Shown here in pieces: positions 25,816-35,320 of a DNA stretch of 64,000 nt (position 1 is the first letter of the stretch; the number at the start of each line of letters is the position of its first letter). Location of the stretch: NCBI GenBank assembly GCA_944325215.1, contig CALUZC010000002.1, forward strand, positions 62,001 through 126,000. The letters run 5' to 3'. The stretch is from an uncultured Mucispirillum sp. GTDB lineage: Bacteria > Chrysiogenota > Deferribacteres > Deferribacterales > Mucispirillaceae. The notes below the pieces were generated by a model. It did not search any database and was not told the origin of the DNA. It worked only from the letters and a program-made list of their open reading frames with translations. A program made the position numbers and the translations under genes.

Positions 25816-27021
25816 TTACCCATTATCTTTTATAAGCCAGTCTATTAGGTTTATATGTTTTATACCATCAATATTAGAATTCACACCCACTTTATCTAGG
25901 CTAATAATATATTTTGAGTAATTATCATTAATCATTTTTAATGATTTTACTTCCCTTTTTAATACTTCTTCATTTAATAGTGATAAACATACTTGATAAT
26001 ATTCTATTTCGCCATTTTTTATTGCAACAAAATCTATTTCTGCATTAGTAAAATAGCCTATATAAACATTGTAATTTCTACGCATTAACTCTAAATATAC
26101 AATATTTTCGATAATATGCCCTAAATCTGAATAATTCCTGCCTAATTTTATACGCCTTATGCCTATATCTACTACATAATATTTTTCTAAAGAAGATAAA
26201 ATATTTTTCCCTTTAATATCATAACGTTCAACTTTATAAAAAAGCATACTCTCTATTAAAACTTCAATATACTTTGAAACTGTTTTATTATCTATTTTAT
26301 AGCCATCAGATGAGAGTTTATTGGCTATATTATTGATGGATAATATACTTCCAATACTATCAAACATAAATTTCACAATTCTATGAAGTAATGAAATATC
26401 TAATTTTTTTATTCTTAAAGAAATATCTTTTATAATAATAGAATTATATATATCTTCAAGGTATTTATTAAGCATATTTTCTTCCTTGAAATTAATACTA
26501 AATGGATATGATGATGAACTGATATATTTATTAAATAAATCTTCATAATCATTATTTGCATCTTTATAATAAGAAACATATTCTTTAAAGGATAATGGAA
26601 ACATTTTTATTTCAATATATCTGCCACTTAGTAATGTGGACAGTTCGCTGGATAACATATAAGTATTAGAGCCTGTTATATATATATCACAGTTGCCTTT
26701 AACCAATAAACTATCAACTGTTTTTTCATACTTTTCTACATTTTGAATTTCATCAAGAAAGATATAATATTTTTTACTATCTATTATACGCTTATTAAGA
26801 TAATTATATAATGTTTTGTAATCAGTATATTCTTCATATTCCAAATCTTCAAAATTTATAAATATTATATGGTCATCATCTATATCATTACTTTTGAGAT
26901 ATTCTATATATTGCAAAAATAATGTTGATTTACCACACCGTCTTACCCCGCAAATCACTTTGATTAATGGCATATCCTTAAATTTATTTAAATAATTAAT
27001 ATAATCACTTCGTGCAATCAT
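25816..27021 (-). CDS. AAA-type ATPase with DUF4143 C-terminal domain
   Basis: Member of a very common family of ATP-binding proteins, often found as lone accessory genes. Walker A is GVRRCGKST (25-33) and Walker B is FLDEIQ (88-93). The C-terminal domain has the AEIDFV...YQV arrangement reminiscent of a restriction-endonuclease-like fold. The cellular role is not established for the family. It is a single gene with non-coding DNA on both sides and shares its upstream region, with two palindromes, with the divergent efp gene. Its composition is strongly AT-biased like the restriction island, consistent with acquisition. Confidence 0.82.
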   Translation of the reverse strand: MIARSDYINYLNKFKDMPLIKVICGVRRCGKSTLFLQYIEYLKSNDIDDDHIIFINFEDLEYEEYTDYKTLYNYLNKRIIDSKKYYIFLDEIQNVEKYEKTVDSLLVKGNCDIYITGSNTYMLSSELSTLLSGRYIEIKMFPLSFKEYVSYYKDANNDYEDLFNKYISSSSYPFSINFKEENMLNKYLEDIYNSIIIKDISLRIKKLDISLLHRIVKFMFDSIGSILSINNIANKLSSDGYKIDNKTVSKYIEVLIESMLFYKVERYDIKGKNILSSLEKYYVVDIGIRRIKLGRNYSDLGHIIENIVYLELMRRNYNVYIGYFTNAEIDFVAIKNGEIEYYQVCLSLLNEEVLKREVKSLKMINDNYSKYIISLDKVGVNSNIDGIKHINLIDWLIKDNG

Positions 27022-27075
27022 AATTTATACCCCATTATATTTACATTATATTACACTTAATTCTTTTTCAAGTAA

Positions 27076-27097
27076 TTTTTGGAAATTTTTCCAAAAA
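27076..27097. promoter_or_regulatory. Palindrome 1 between the ATPase gene and efp
   Basis: Perfect inverted repeat, arms TTTTTGGAAA and TTTCCAAAAA separated by two bases. With its twin at 27115-27136 it looks like a tandem operator. Confidence 0.6.
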
Positions 27098-27114
27098 CTT
27101 TTTATTTTTTTATT

Positions 27115-27136
27115 TTTTTGGAATTTTTTCCAAAAA
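27115..27136. promoter_or_regulatory. Palindrome 2 between the ATPase gene and efp
   Basis: Perfect 9-bp arms TTTTTGGAA and TTCCAAAAA separated by four bases; near-copy of palindrome 1, with centres 39 bases apart. No GC-rich stem plus T run that would make it a convincing terminator. Confidence 0.6.
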
Positions 27137-27157
27137 TTTATTAAATTACCCTTTTAC

Positions 27158-27186
27158 TTGCTTTTTTATAAATTATGTGCTATATT
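27158..27186 (+). promoter_or_regulatory. Candidate efp promoter
   Basis: TTGCTT (27158-27163) and TATATT (27181-27186) with 17 bases between them, 31 bases upstream of the efp ATG. Confidence 0.45.
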
Positions 27187-27217
27187 CTTAAAAAATTTTT
27201 AGAAAAACGAGGAAAAT

Positions 27218-27790
27218 ATGCCAATTACTCCAAACCAATTTAAAAGAGGCTCTAAAATAGAAGTAGATGGTGAGCCATACGCTGTTGTAGAATGGCAGCA
27301 TATTAAATGCGGCAGGGGTGGAGCCACAGTTCGCACTAAAATTAAAAACTTAATATCAGGCAGAGTGCTTGAAAGAACTTATGATTCTGGTGAAAAATTA
27401 AAAGAGCCTGATTTTGAAGAAAAGAAAATGCAATATTTATACCATGATGGAACAGAATATATTTTTATGGACCAGGAAAGTTATGAACAGGTTCATTTAG
27501 ATGATGACTGTGTAGGTGATTCATACTTATTTATGCCTGAATCTTTAGATGTGGCAGTGCAGTTTTTTAATGGTAAACCAATAGGTGTTACACTTCCTAA
27601 CTTTGTTGAATTAGAAGTTACTGAATGTGAGCCAGGCGTTAAAGGTGATACTGTTACAGGTGGTTCTAAAGGTGCAACAGTTATAACTGGTGGAAAAGTG
27701 CAGGTGCCTTTATTTATTAATGAAGGTGATGTGTTAAAAATTGATACAAGAGACGCAAGCTATATAGAACGCGTTAGCTCTAAAAAATAA
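27218..27790 (+). CDS. efp: Elongation factor P
   Basis: EF-P enters the ribosomal E site and rescues stalls at consecutive prolines. The three-domain, 190-residue protein is complete. The loop that reaches the peptidyl-transferase centre reads KCGRGGA, so the tip residue is Arg33 where most bacterial EF-P have Lys. An arginine tip is found in Thermus EF-P (unmodified) and in the EarP-type, rhamnosylated family; no earP or epmA-like gene is nearby. GAGG lies seven bases before the ATG. The gene stands alone between a palindrome-containing upstream region and a bidirectional terminator. Confidence 0.96.
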   Translation: MPITPNQFKRGSKIEVDGEPYAVVEWQHIKCGRGGATVRTKIKNLISGRVLERTYDSGEKLKEPDFEEKKMQYLYHDGTEYIFMDQESYEQVHLDDDCVGDSYLFMPESLDVAVQFFNGKPIGVTLPNFVELEVTECEPGVKGDTVTGGSKGATVITGGKVQVPLFINEGDVLKIDTRDASYIERVSSKK

Positions 27791-27815
27791 ATTTTAATGC
27801 TTAATCAATAAGTCT

Positions 27816-27847
27816 AGCCCTTATATTTTTTATATAAGGGCTTTTTT
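27816..27847. terminator. Bidirectional terminator between efp and pstS
   Basis: An 11-bp stem (AGCCCTTATAT with ATATAAGGGCT, ending 27842) around a short T loop, followed by T on the plus strand and preceded by A-rich sequence serving the convergent pstS. Confidence 0.85.
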
Positions 27848-27866
27848 ATTCTGCTTATATTCTTTT

Positions 27867-28853
27867 TTATTTTACTTTTGCAAGTATTTCATCTTTTAAG
27901 TTTTTAGAAAGTGGCACATACTTTAACTGCTGTGCTGCCATATCACCTTTTTCAAAGCCATATTTAAAAAATTCCATTACTTTTTTATTTATCTCTGCCT
28001 TGTCCTTTCTTAGTAATATAAATGAAGCAGCTGCTATTGGCCATGCTGAAGCATCGCTGCTGTTTGTTAAAGATATGGCATATGATGGATTTTTATGCCA
28101 GTCTGCTGTTTCTACTGCTTTTGTAAAAGTATTAATATTTGCTTCTACTATTTTTCCTGCTTTATTTATTAAGTTTGTATAATCTAACTTTAACTGTTCT
28201 GCATAGGTATATTCAGTATATCCTATGGAGTTTTTAGTTTTTTTCACCATGTTTGATACGCCGTCATTACCTTTTGCACCAATACCTGTTTTCCAGTTAA
28301 TAGATTTACTGCTTCCTAATTCTTTTGCCCACTCAAGTGATGTTTCTGATAAATATTTTGTAAATACTGCTGTAGTTCCAGAGCTATCCGACCTGCGTAT
28401 AACTGTTATTTTAGTGTTAGGAAGTTTTAAATTCGGGTTTAATTTTACAATTGAAGCATCATTCCACATGGTAATTTTACCCATAAAAATATCTGCTGCA
28501 GTTTTACCATCAAGGACTATTTTTTTATTTTTTAAACCGTCCACATTTACAATAATCACTATACCACCAGTAATAGCAGGAAATTGTATAAGGTTTGATT
28601 TATCAAGCTCACTTTGTGGAAGTGGATCATCACTGGCACCAAAATCTACAGTTCCTGCAATAATCTGCTTAATGCCACCACCTGAGCCGATAGACTGGTA
28701 ATTTACATTTATACCTGTTTCATTTTTATACATATATGCCCAGCTAGAATAAACAGGATAAGGAAAAGAAGCACCTGCACCATTTAATAAACTTTGTGCA
28801 TTTACATAACCTGCACTGCATACAAAAAATATTGCAATTAAGATTTTTTTCAT
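27867..28853 (-). CDS. pstS: Periplasmic phosphate-binding protein PstS
   Basis: Captures phosphate in the periplasm for the PstCAB transporter. The signal peptide (1-19, ending NAQ) is followed by LLNGAGASFPYPVY, the PstS N-terminal signature, then SIGSGGGI, FGASDDPL and RSDSSGTT, all phosphate-contacting loops. Length is 328 residues. AAGGAG precedes the ATG. It is transcribed from its own promoter region behind phoR, where two TTTTACA repeats 11 bases apart lie just after the phoR stop, so PhoB control is likely. It ends at a shared terminator with efp. Confidence 0.96.
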   Translation of the reverse strand: MKKILIAIFFVCSAGYVNAQSLLNGAGASFPYPVYSSWAYMYKNETGINVNYQSIGSGGGIKQIIAGTVDFGASDDPLPQSELDKSNLIQFPAITGGIVIIVNVDGLKNKKIVLDGKTAADIFMGKITMWNDASIVKLNPNLKLPNTKITVIRRSDSSGTTAVFTKYLSETSLEWAKELGSSKSINWKTGIGAKGNDGVSNMVKKTKNSIGYTEYTYAEQLKLDYTNLINKAGKIVEANINTFTKAVETADWHKNPSYAISLTNSSDASAWPIAAASFILLRKDKAEINKKVMEFFKYGFEKGDMAAQQLKYVPLSKNLKDEILAKVK

Positions 28854-28926
28854 ATATTTCTCCTTATAAATTAGGTTTATATACCTTATTAAGTTAAGAA
28901 ATATATACCATTTACCCTTTTTACTT

Positions 28927-28956
28927 AGTAAAAATAAATGTAAAAGAATTGTAAAA
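28927..28956 (-). promoter_or_regulatory. Pho-box-like repeats upstream of pstS
   Basis: On the minus strand TTTTACA occurs at 28956-28950 and 28945-28939, exactly 11 bases apart, with a weaker TTTTACT one turn further. The same arrangement lies upstream of pstC. PhoB dimers bind 11-bp direct repeats, so this is a good candidate PhoB site. Confidence 0.7.
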
Positions 28957-28957
28957 C

Positions 28958-30631
28958 TTATGATTTTTCATAAAGCACTACTTTAAACGTGTTGCCATTA
29001 TATGCATTTGTATAAACAGATGCTTTTCCACCATATAAAAGTGAAATATGTTTTACAATAGATAACCCAAGTCCAAAGCCTGAATTATTACGTGATTTAG
29101 ATACGGTATAAAATCTTTCAAATATCCTTTTACGTTCTCTTTCTAAAATTACAGGCCCTTCATCAGATACTTCTATAACTAGTGCATTATTTTCATCATA
29201 TATCTTTACATAAATTTTTTCGCCTGTGGAATATTTAGTGGCATTATTTATAAGATTTGTTAGTATCATCTCCACATGAAGATTATCAATATTATACTCT
29301 TTTTTTACCATATTATTATAAATTATCTTCTTGATGTTATCTTTTACCATTATATTTGATAATATATTTTCAATATTAGTAGTTTCTTCAATATTAAGCC
29401 CAGTATTTTCTATTTTATAAAGTTCTAATGTTTGGTTTATTATATTATTAAGCCTTTTAGAGCCTGTATGGATTTTATTTAAAAATTTATCTGCAAACTC
29501 TTTTTCCATATCCTTATCATGAAGCAGTGTTTCTGATGCTGCCATAATAATTGCAACAGGTGTTTTCATTTCATGGGCTATGTTTGCTGTTAATTCTGCT
29601 TTAAAATCATCATAATCTGCTTGATTTGTAATATCTCGAAAAACTGCCAGATTATATTCTTCCATTTCTTTAATATAAACTTCATAAACATGGTCTTTAT
29701 ATATATGCTTTAATATGCCTTTTTTCTCAAAAATATCACAAAAAAATACTGCACTTTCATAATCTTCATTATCTACTAAAGGGTTTATACCCTCTTTTAG
29801 TGTTCCAAAAAATTGATACGCTTGAGTGTTTGCCTTTAATACTTTATTATCCCTGCTAAATAAAATAACTGCTTCATCAATATAGTTTATAATATTTGAT
29901 AATATACTCCGTTCTGTATTTAATGCCTGTTTTTCATGTAATAAAAGCATGTTAATATTATATATTAGTGATGCAGCCTCATTCATAACTTTATCAGATA
30001 TTTTAGGCATAATAAAATCACTTTTATTTTCGCTAATTGCTTTAGCTACTTTTGAAAGCTCTAGTGCAGGTATAGTAAGTTTGAAAGCAAGATATATGGA
30101 CATTACAGCAGAAAGCAGTGCATATATTATAAAAAATAATATAATATCTGATTTTAATTTGCTGTATAAGTTATGAAAAATAACACCATCTGAAACTATT
30201 CTTAAAACATATTTGTTACTATACATTGCTGCATAATATATAGAATATCTGCCTGTTGTAGCACTTTTTCTAATATCATAATACTCACTACCTAAAAGTG
30301 CGTTCTGAACTTCAACCCGTGATAAATGGTTTTCTAAAGATAATGTGTCCTTTTCATTAACTGATGAATCAAGTATTACATTACCTTGCTTATCTATTAA
30401 AGTAATACGAATATCACTTTTATTATCAATAGCTTTTAATACTGATGATACTTGATTTTGATTTTCTAGATTATAATTAGATACTAAAAGCCAGTAAGTT
30501 TTTAATATTTCCTTATAGCTTTTTTCTGCATTATTTACTGCCTTTTCATGGCTGAAAGCAGTATAAATAGTAAAAACCAGCAAAAAAGGTATAAATATTT
30601 GAACAAATAACTTGAGAAAATATTTAATCAT
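28958..30631 (-). CDS. phoR: Phosphate regulon sensor kinase PhoR
   Basis: Inner-membrane histidine kinase that controls PhoB according to phosphate supply. There are two membrane segments (about 8-26 and 163-183) around a periplasmic loop, then a HAMP-like linker, a PAS-like domain (about 240-335), HisKA with His353 in IAHEMKTP, and a catalytic domain with DEGP and GFGLGLSI motifs. Unlike E. coli PhoR it has a substantial periplasmic domain, as in Gram-positive PhoR. The start overlaps phoB by four bases. Placement beside phoU and pst genes makes the assignment firm. Confidence 0.92.
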   Translation of the reverse strand: MIKYFLKLFVQIFIPFLLVFTIYTAFSHEKAVNNAEKSYKEILKTYWLLVSNYNLENQNQVSSVLKAIDNKSDIRITLIDKQGNVILDSSVNEKDTLSLENHLSRVEVQNALLGSEYYDIRKSATTGRYSIYYAAMYSNKYVLRIVSDGVIFHNLYSKLKSDIILFFIIYALLSAVMSIYLAFKLTIPALELSKVAKAISENKSDFIMPKISDKVMNEAASLIYNINMLLLHEKQALNTERSILSNIINYIDEAVILFSRDNKVLKANTQAYQFFGTLKEGINPLVDNEDYESAVFFCDIFEKKGILKHIYKDHVYEVYIKEMEEYNLAVFRDITNQADYDDFKAELTANIAHEMKTPVAIIMAASETLLHDKDMEKEFADKFLNKIHTGSKRLNNIINQTLELYKIENTGLNIEETTNIENILSNIMVKDNIKKIIYNNMVKKEYNIDNLHVEMILTNLINNATKYSTGEKIYVKIYDENNALVIEVSDEGPVILERERKRIFERFYTVSKSRNNSGFGLGLSIVKHISLLYGGKASVYTNAYNGNTFKVVLYEKS

Positions 30632-31305
30632 TTTAATCCATAGCCTGTTTTAGAAACTGATATTATAACATCACCATATGATAAAAGCTTTTTTCTTAAT
30701 GATGCTATATGGGCATCTACTGTTCTAGTATACGACTGACTGTCGTATCCCCATATGGAATTAAGCAGTCTGTCACGGGAAAAAATAGTATCTGGGTTTG
30801 ATAAAAATAGTCGTAAAAGCTCATATTCCTTATGTGTAAGTTTTATTTCTCTACCGTCTACATATACCTTATGGTTAGCATCATCAAGTTTAATTCCCTG
30901 ATACTCTAATATGTTTGCTGCCCTGCCAGTCCACGATGCACCACGTCGCAGGATAGTATTGATTTTTGCAAGCAGCATTTCCATGCTAAATGGTTTAGGA
31001 AGATAATCATCAGCTCCCGTATTAAGCCCTGATATAATGTCCTGCTCATGTGTCTTTGCAGAAATAATAATTACAGGAATATTGCTGTATTCATCATTAC
31101 TTCTAATAATTTTCAAAAACTCCATACCCTTAAGACCAGGCAGCATTAAATCAAGTAAAATAATATCACATGCAACTTCACCAAGAATAATAAGCCCTTC
31201 ATTTGCATTTACTGCATGGTGTGTCTTATAACCTGCTTTTTGTAAATTATATGTTATAAGCTCTGCAATATCTGTATCATCTTCAATTATTAGAATATTT
31301 CTCAT
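30628..31305 (-). CDS. phoB: Phosphate regulon response regulator PhoB
   Basis: OmpR-type regulator. The receiver domain has acidic pair EDD (8-10), phospho-acceptor Asp52 in LLDLMLPG and Lys in LPKPF near 103. The C-terminal winged helix (about 130-225) ends in RTVDAHIASLRKK. Its start lies inside the end of phoU (23-base overlap), so translation is coupled. Predicted targets in the window are the 11-bp repeats before pstC and pstS. Confidence 0.95.
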   Translation of the reverse strand: MRNILIIEDDTDIAELITYNLQKAGYKTHHAVNANEGLIILGEVACDIILLDLMLPGLKGMEFLKIIRSNDEYSNIPVIIISAKTHEQDIISGLNTGADDYLPKPFSMEMLLAKINTILRRGASWTGRAANILEYQGIKLDDANHKVYVDGREIKLTHKEYELLRLFLSNPDTIFSRDRLLNSIWGYDSQSYTRTVDAHIASLRKKLLSYGDVIISVSKTGYGLK

Positions 31306-31975
31306 CTATATTTTCCCTGCTTTTATATATACCTGTTACTGTATAATAAACGGCTTCAGAAATATTTGATGCGTGGTCTGCCATACGCTCTAATCGTCTT
31401 GCAATATTTATTAAATTAATACCTGATTTTAAATAAGATACATTGTTTTCAACACTGTTGTTACTAATCATAAACTGTAATATATCTTTTACTGCTGCAC
31501 TTTTTAAAGCATCTATTTTATCATCATTATTAATAATTTCTTCTGCCTTTTCTTTATCAAGATTATAAAACGCAACGCAGGATTTTACAACAGTATCTTT
31601 TACATTTTCAAAAAGTTCTATCAAACTTTTTCTTTCAAATACATTTGGTGTATTTTGCAGTTTTATTATCTGCTTGCTTATTTTTTTACAATGGTCGCCT
31701 ATTCTTTCAAAATCTGAAGCTGTTTTTATGGTGGAAATAAGATACCGCATATCACTTCCTCTAGGCCAGTATAATGCAATAATTTTACCACAAAGTTCAT
31801 CACTTTTTATGCTGTAATCATCAAGTTCTTTATCACGTTCTCGCACGTATTGGGCTTTTCCAATATCTTTATTAATAAAAGCTTGAAAACTTATTTCTGC
31901 CATTTCCTGTGTTATGCTGCATACATAAGCTGTTATAGATTTTAACTCTTTAAATTCTGCGCTGTTTAAATACAT
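31283..31975 (-). CDS. phoU: Phosphate signalling protein PhoU
   Basis: All-helical protein that links the Pst transporter to PhoR and keeps the regulon off when phosphate is plentiful. Two PhoU repeats are visible, each with an ERIGDHCKKI or LERMADHAS-type metal-binding helix (about 92-101 and 194-203). Length, 230 residues, is normal. It lies 13 bases behind pstB in the same operon and overlaps phoB. Confidence 0.95.
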   Translation of the reverse strand: MYLNSAEFKELKSITAYVCSITQEMAEISFQAFINKDIGKAQYVRERDKELDDYSIKSDELCGKIIALYWPRGSDMRYLISTIKTASDFERIGDHCKKISKQIIKLQNTPNVFERKSLIELFENVKDTVVKSCVAFYNLDKEKAEEIINNDDKIDALKSAAVKDILQFMISNNSVENNVSYLKSGINLINIARRLERMADHASNISEAVYYTVTGIYKSRENIDEKYSNN

Positions 31976-31988
31976 TTCCTGCTCCTTA

Positions 31989-32759
31989 CTAACCGAATTT
32001 TCCAGTAATATATTCTTCTGTCATCTGCTTTTTGGGGTATGTAAACATAATATCTGTTGCATCTTCTTCCACTAATTCACCCATATACATAAAAGCAGTT
32101 CTGTCAGATATCCTTGCTGCCTGCTGCATATTATGTGTTACAATAAGCATAGTTATACTTCCCCTTAACTCCTGCATTAATTCTTCGATTTTCTTTGTAG
32201 ATATAGGATCTAATGCACTTGTAGGCTCATCAAAAAGTACTACATCAGGCTCAGGTGCTAAAGTTCTTGCAAGGCAGAGCCTTTGCTGCTGCCCGCCAGA
32301 AAGCCCCATAGCAGATGATGAAAGCCTGTCTGCAACTTCGTTCCAAAGGGCAGATTTTTTTAAAACATGCTCTACCCTGTTATGTAGCTCTGTTTTATTT
32401 TTTATACCTTTTAGCCTTAATCCGTAAGCTACATTATCAAAAATACTCATAGGAAATGGTGTTGGTTTTTGGAAAACCATGCCTATATCCGTTCTTAATT
32501 TTGTAATATCTATATTTTTATCAAGTATATTTTGGTTTTTAAAAATTATTTCACCTGTATATCTATTACCCTTGTATAAATCATGCATTCTATTAAAACA
32601 CCGTAAAAGTGTAGTTTTGCCACAGCCTGATGGACCTATTAATGATGTTATTTTATTTTTCTCTACATTTAATGTTACATTTTTCAAAGCTTCTTTTTCT
32701 CCGTAAAAAAATGACATATCTTTTACTTCTATTTCTTTTTCAACTATATTTTCACTCAT
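31989..32759 (-). CDS. pstB: Phosphate transporter ATP-binding protein PstB
   Basis: ATPase of the high-affinity phosphate importer. Walker A is GPSGCGKTT (37-45), the signature is LSGGQQQR (about 149-156), Walker B is [12 protein letters not shown] (about 171-182) and the switch His is in VTHNM. The 256-residue length is standard. It follows pstA by one base and precedes phoU by 13. Confidence 0.97.
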   Translation of the reverse strand: MSENIVEKEIEVKDMSFFYGEKEALKNVTLNVEKNKITSLIGPSGCGKTTLLRCFNRMHDLYKGNRYTGEIIFKNQNILDKNIDITKLRTDIGMVFQKPTPFPMSIFDNVAYGLRLKGIKNKTELHNRVEHVLKKSALWNEVADRLSSSAMGLSGGQQQRLCLARTLAPEPDVVLFDEPTSALDPISTKKIEELMQELRGSITMLIVTHNMQQAARISDRTAFMYMGELVEEDATDIMFTYPKKQMTEEYITGKFG

Positions 32760-32760
32760 T

Positions 32761-33603
32761 TTAATAACTCCTTTTTTTCATTATTTGTTTTAATATTATA
32801 TTGGTGATTAAAATAAATACCGTTATTACAAGAGCAGCAGCCCATGCAAGTGATATCCAGTTTTCAAAAGCAGAACTTGCATATGTGAAAATTGATACTG
32901 TAAGAGATGCTACCGGCTCATTCATATTAAATGACAGTGTGTTATTACTAAAAGATGTAAATAATAATGGCGCAGTTTCGCCTGCTATTCTTGCAACAGC
33001 TAAAGATACACCAGTAAATATACCAGTTAATGCACTTTTTATGACTATATCTTTTATTACTTTATACATTGGTGTTCCTAAAGCTAAAGCTGCCTCTCGC
33101 AACTGCCATGGAATAAGTTTTAAAGATTCTTCTGTTGTTCTCATAACAATAGGTATTAATATGACAGCCAAAGCAGCAGCACCTGCCCAGCCGTTAAAAT
33201 GACCTAAAGGACGCACAAGTATAGAATATATAAATGTTCCTATTATAATTGTAGGTATGCTTATACTTACATCTGCTAAACTGCTTAAAAACCTGCCTGT
33301 TTTAGTGTTGTGGGCATATTCTGATAAATATATGCCACCTAATATACCTATAGGTATCCCTATTAATGAAGCAATTACAGTTATTAAAAGCTGGCCTATA
33401 AATGCATGACGAAGCCCACCTGATGCCTGCAAAAATGCAGGTGCTTCATCTTTTATAAATAAGTTAAGGTTTAATCCATCTAACCCAGACATAATAACTT
33501 TATACAGTATGGCAAAAAGCAGGACTACACCAATTAATGCAGCTAATGTAGAAAGAAAAAGCATTATATAACCTTTAATTTTTCTAATCAATCTTAAATC
33601 CAT
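32761..33603 (-). CDS. pstA: Phosphate transporter permease PstA
   Basis: Inner-membrane permease with six predicted helices and the EAALALG coupling loop (about 170-176 of the 280-residue protein). The start at 33603 is chosen over the longer frame at 33639 because AAGGAG lies eight bases upstream of it, and because it then begins two bases beyond the pstC stop instead of inside that gene. Confidence 0.95.
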   Translation of the reverse strand: MDLRLIRKIKGYIMLFLSTLAALIGVVLLFAILYKVIMSGLDGLNLNLFIKDEAPAFLQASGGLRHAFIGQLLITVIASLIGIPIGILGGIYLSEYAHNTKTGRFLSSLADVSISIPTIIIGTFIYSILVRPLGHFNGWAGAAALAVILIPIVMRTTEESLKLIPWQLREAALALGTPMYKVIKDIVIKSALTGIFTGVSLAVARIAGETAPLLFTSFSNNTLSFNMNEPVASLTVSIFTYASSAFENWISLAWAAALVITVFILITNIILKQIMKKRSY

Positions 33604-33604
33604 A

Positions 33605-34507
33605 CTATCTGCTCCTTGCAACATAGAGTTTTGCTGCAATAAGTGTTAAAAAATTTAAAACAAAAAGCAGTAGTGCCATATAATAAAGTGAAGAAAGCTG
33701 CATACTGCCTGCCTCGTTAAATTCATTAACTAATACACTTGTGACTGTAATATACGAATCAAATATGGAAGTAAGTGGCAGGTTCATATTGCCTATAATA
33801 TAGGCTATTGCCATAGTTTCCCCTAAAGCTCTACCTAAAGCTATAATAATACCACCCCATATGGCAGTTTTTGAATAAGGAAGTGATACATCTCTTATGG
33901 CTTCCCATTTTTCTGTTCCTAAACCATAACATGATTCTTTTAATTCCTTTGGCACGCGCATTAATGCTTCCCTTGTAATACTTGCAATAAAAGGAACTAT
34001 CATAATACTTAACACTATACCAGAAGTTAAAAGCCCTATACCACCAGCATAATTTATTTGAAAAAATGAGCCTATAACAGGCAGCTCTGCTAAAGTAGAT
34101 GATGCCCACTTCTGTAAAGTGTTTTCAATAAATGGGGCAAAAATAAAAAGCCCCCACATGCCATATATTATACTTGGAATTGCTGCCAGCAGTTCAATTG
34201 ATGTGCTTATAAAACCTTTTAAAAATTTAGGGCAAATTTCTACAATAAATACTGCCATACCCACTCCCATAGGAGCAGCAATAATTATCGCTATAACAGC
34301 AGTTAAAATAGAACCAAGTAATGCTCTACCTGCACCAAAGATTTCTTCACCATAATCCCATGATGTTGAAAAAACAAAATCAAAAAATCCAAACTTTACA
34401 ATTGCATCTTTTGACTGAAATAAAAGACTTATAATAATACCTGCTATTATAACAAGCACAAAAAAAGCAGATATTATGGCAGAATATTTTAAAATATTTT
34501 CTTTCAT
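33605..34507 (-). CDS. pstC: Phosphate transporter permease PstC
   Basis: Partner permease of PstA, 300 residues, six predicted helices. The first periplasmic loop contains FDFVFSTSWDYGEE and the cytoplasmic coupling loop reads CYGLGTEKWEAI. It is the first gene of the pst-pho operon. A tandem TTTTACA site lies 65-82 bases upstream of its ATG, and the terminator of the preceding gene ends just before that site, so the operon has an independent promoter. Confidence 0.95.
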   Translation of the reverse strand: MKENILKYSAIISAFFVLVIIAGIIISLLFQSKDAIVKFGFFDFVFSTSWDYGEEIFGAGRALLGSILTAVIAIIIAAPMGVGMAVFIVEICPKFLKGFISTSIELLAAIPSIIYGMWGLFIFAPFIENTLQKWASSTLAELPVIGSFFQINYAGGIGLLTSGIVLSIMIVPFIASITREALMRVPKELKESCYGLGTEKWEAIRDVSLPYSKTAIWGGIIIALGRALGETMAIAYIIGNMNLPLTSIFDSYITVTSVLVNEFNEAGSMQLSSLYYMALLLFVLNFLTLIAAKLYVARSR

Positions 34508-34571
34508 ATACTACCTTTCCAGTTTTGATGTGATAATATATGATATTATTTTAAAAATAAGTTTATAATTT

Positions 34572-34589
34572 TGTAAAATAAATGTAAAA
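34572..34589 (-). promoter_or_regulatory. Pho-box-like repeats upstream of pstC
   Basis: On the minus strand TTTTACA lies at 34589-34583 and again at 34578-34572, 11 bases apart, the same heptamer and spacing as upstream of pstS. Confidence 0.7.
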
Positions 34590-34615
34590 AACCCCTTAAA
34601 TATTAATTTAAGGGG
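34586..34615 (-). terminator. Rho-independent terminator of the PEBP-family gene
   Basis: Nine-base-pair stem (34592-34600 with 34607-34615) followed on the minus strand by six T. It also borders the pstC Pho box. Confidence 0.85.
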
Positions 34616-34640
34616 CCTTAAGGTATGAGAAATCAAATAT

Positions 34641-35234
34641 CTATTTTTTCAATTGATATTTGAACTTTAATGTGTATTCGTCTAAAATATGGCCTTCCAT
34701 TTGTTTAAACATTTCATTCATTAAAAAACCGTTTTTAAGATTTAATGTTTTATCAAGAGCGTAAACATGCATTTCATATGTATGCACTTTACCATCATAA
34801 GGGGCAGGCCCACCATAACAGCTAACTTCTTTAGCATCTCTTGAACCACCAAGGCTGCTCCACCAGCTGTTTATTCCCTGCACAAAGTTTGGTTTATTTT
34901 TACTGGCATTTTCTGCAACTTTTGTAGTAGTAATATTTGCTGCCACCCAGTGAACCCACGAAAAACCTTTACTAACTGGAAAAGCATCTTTATCTTCTAA
35001 AAATACAGCGTAAGATTTTGTGCCTTTTGGTGCATTTTTGATTTCAAATGGAAAAGATGTAACAGGCATTCCTTTTGTGTCTAACTGAGTTTTATCGTTA
35101 TAGCCATATTTATCAGATAAGAAACCTTTAGAATTTATAGCCGTACTTGTAACAACCATACCTGCATTGGCATAAGTTGTTACAGAAAATAATATTGCAA
35201 CAATAGCTGCAAATAAAAAGGTCAATTTTTTCAT
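34641..35234 (-). CDS. Secreted YbhB/YbcL-family (PEBP) protein
   Basis: Phosphatidylethanolamine-binding-protein fold of 197 residues with a signal peptide (1-23, ending ANA), so periplasmic. Family segments visible are TKSYAVFLEDKDA, WVHWVAANI and a GPAPYDGKVHTYEMHVYALD stretch with the ligand-pocket GPxP/H pattern. The family's biochemical role in bacteria is unclear. It lies 86 bases behind an HxlR regulator gene and may be its target. It ends in a strong terminator. Confidence 0.88.
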   Translation of the reverse strand: MKKLTFLFAAIVAILFSVTTYANAGMVVTSTAINSKGFLSDKYGYNDKTQLDTKGMPVTSFPFEIKNAPKGTKSYAVFLEDKDAFPVSKGFSWVHWVAANITTTKVAENASKNKPNFVQGINSWWSSLGGSRDAKEVSCYGGPAPYDGKVHTYEMHVYALDKTLNLKNGFLMNEMFKQMEGHILDEYTLKFKYQLKK

Positions 35235-35320
35235 ATTTTTATTCCTCCGTATAATATATTTTACTTATACAGAGAAAAAATATGTTTGTCCATTACCCAC
35301 TTTTTTGTGTGTATAATATT

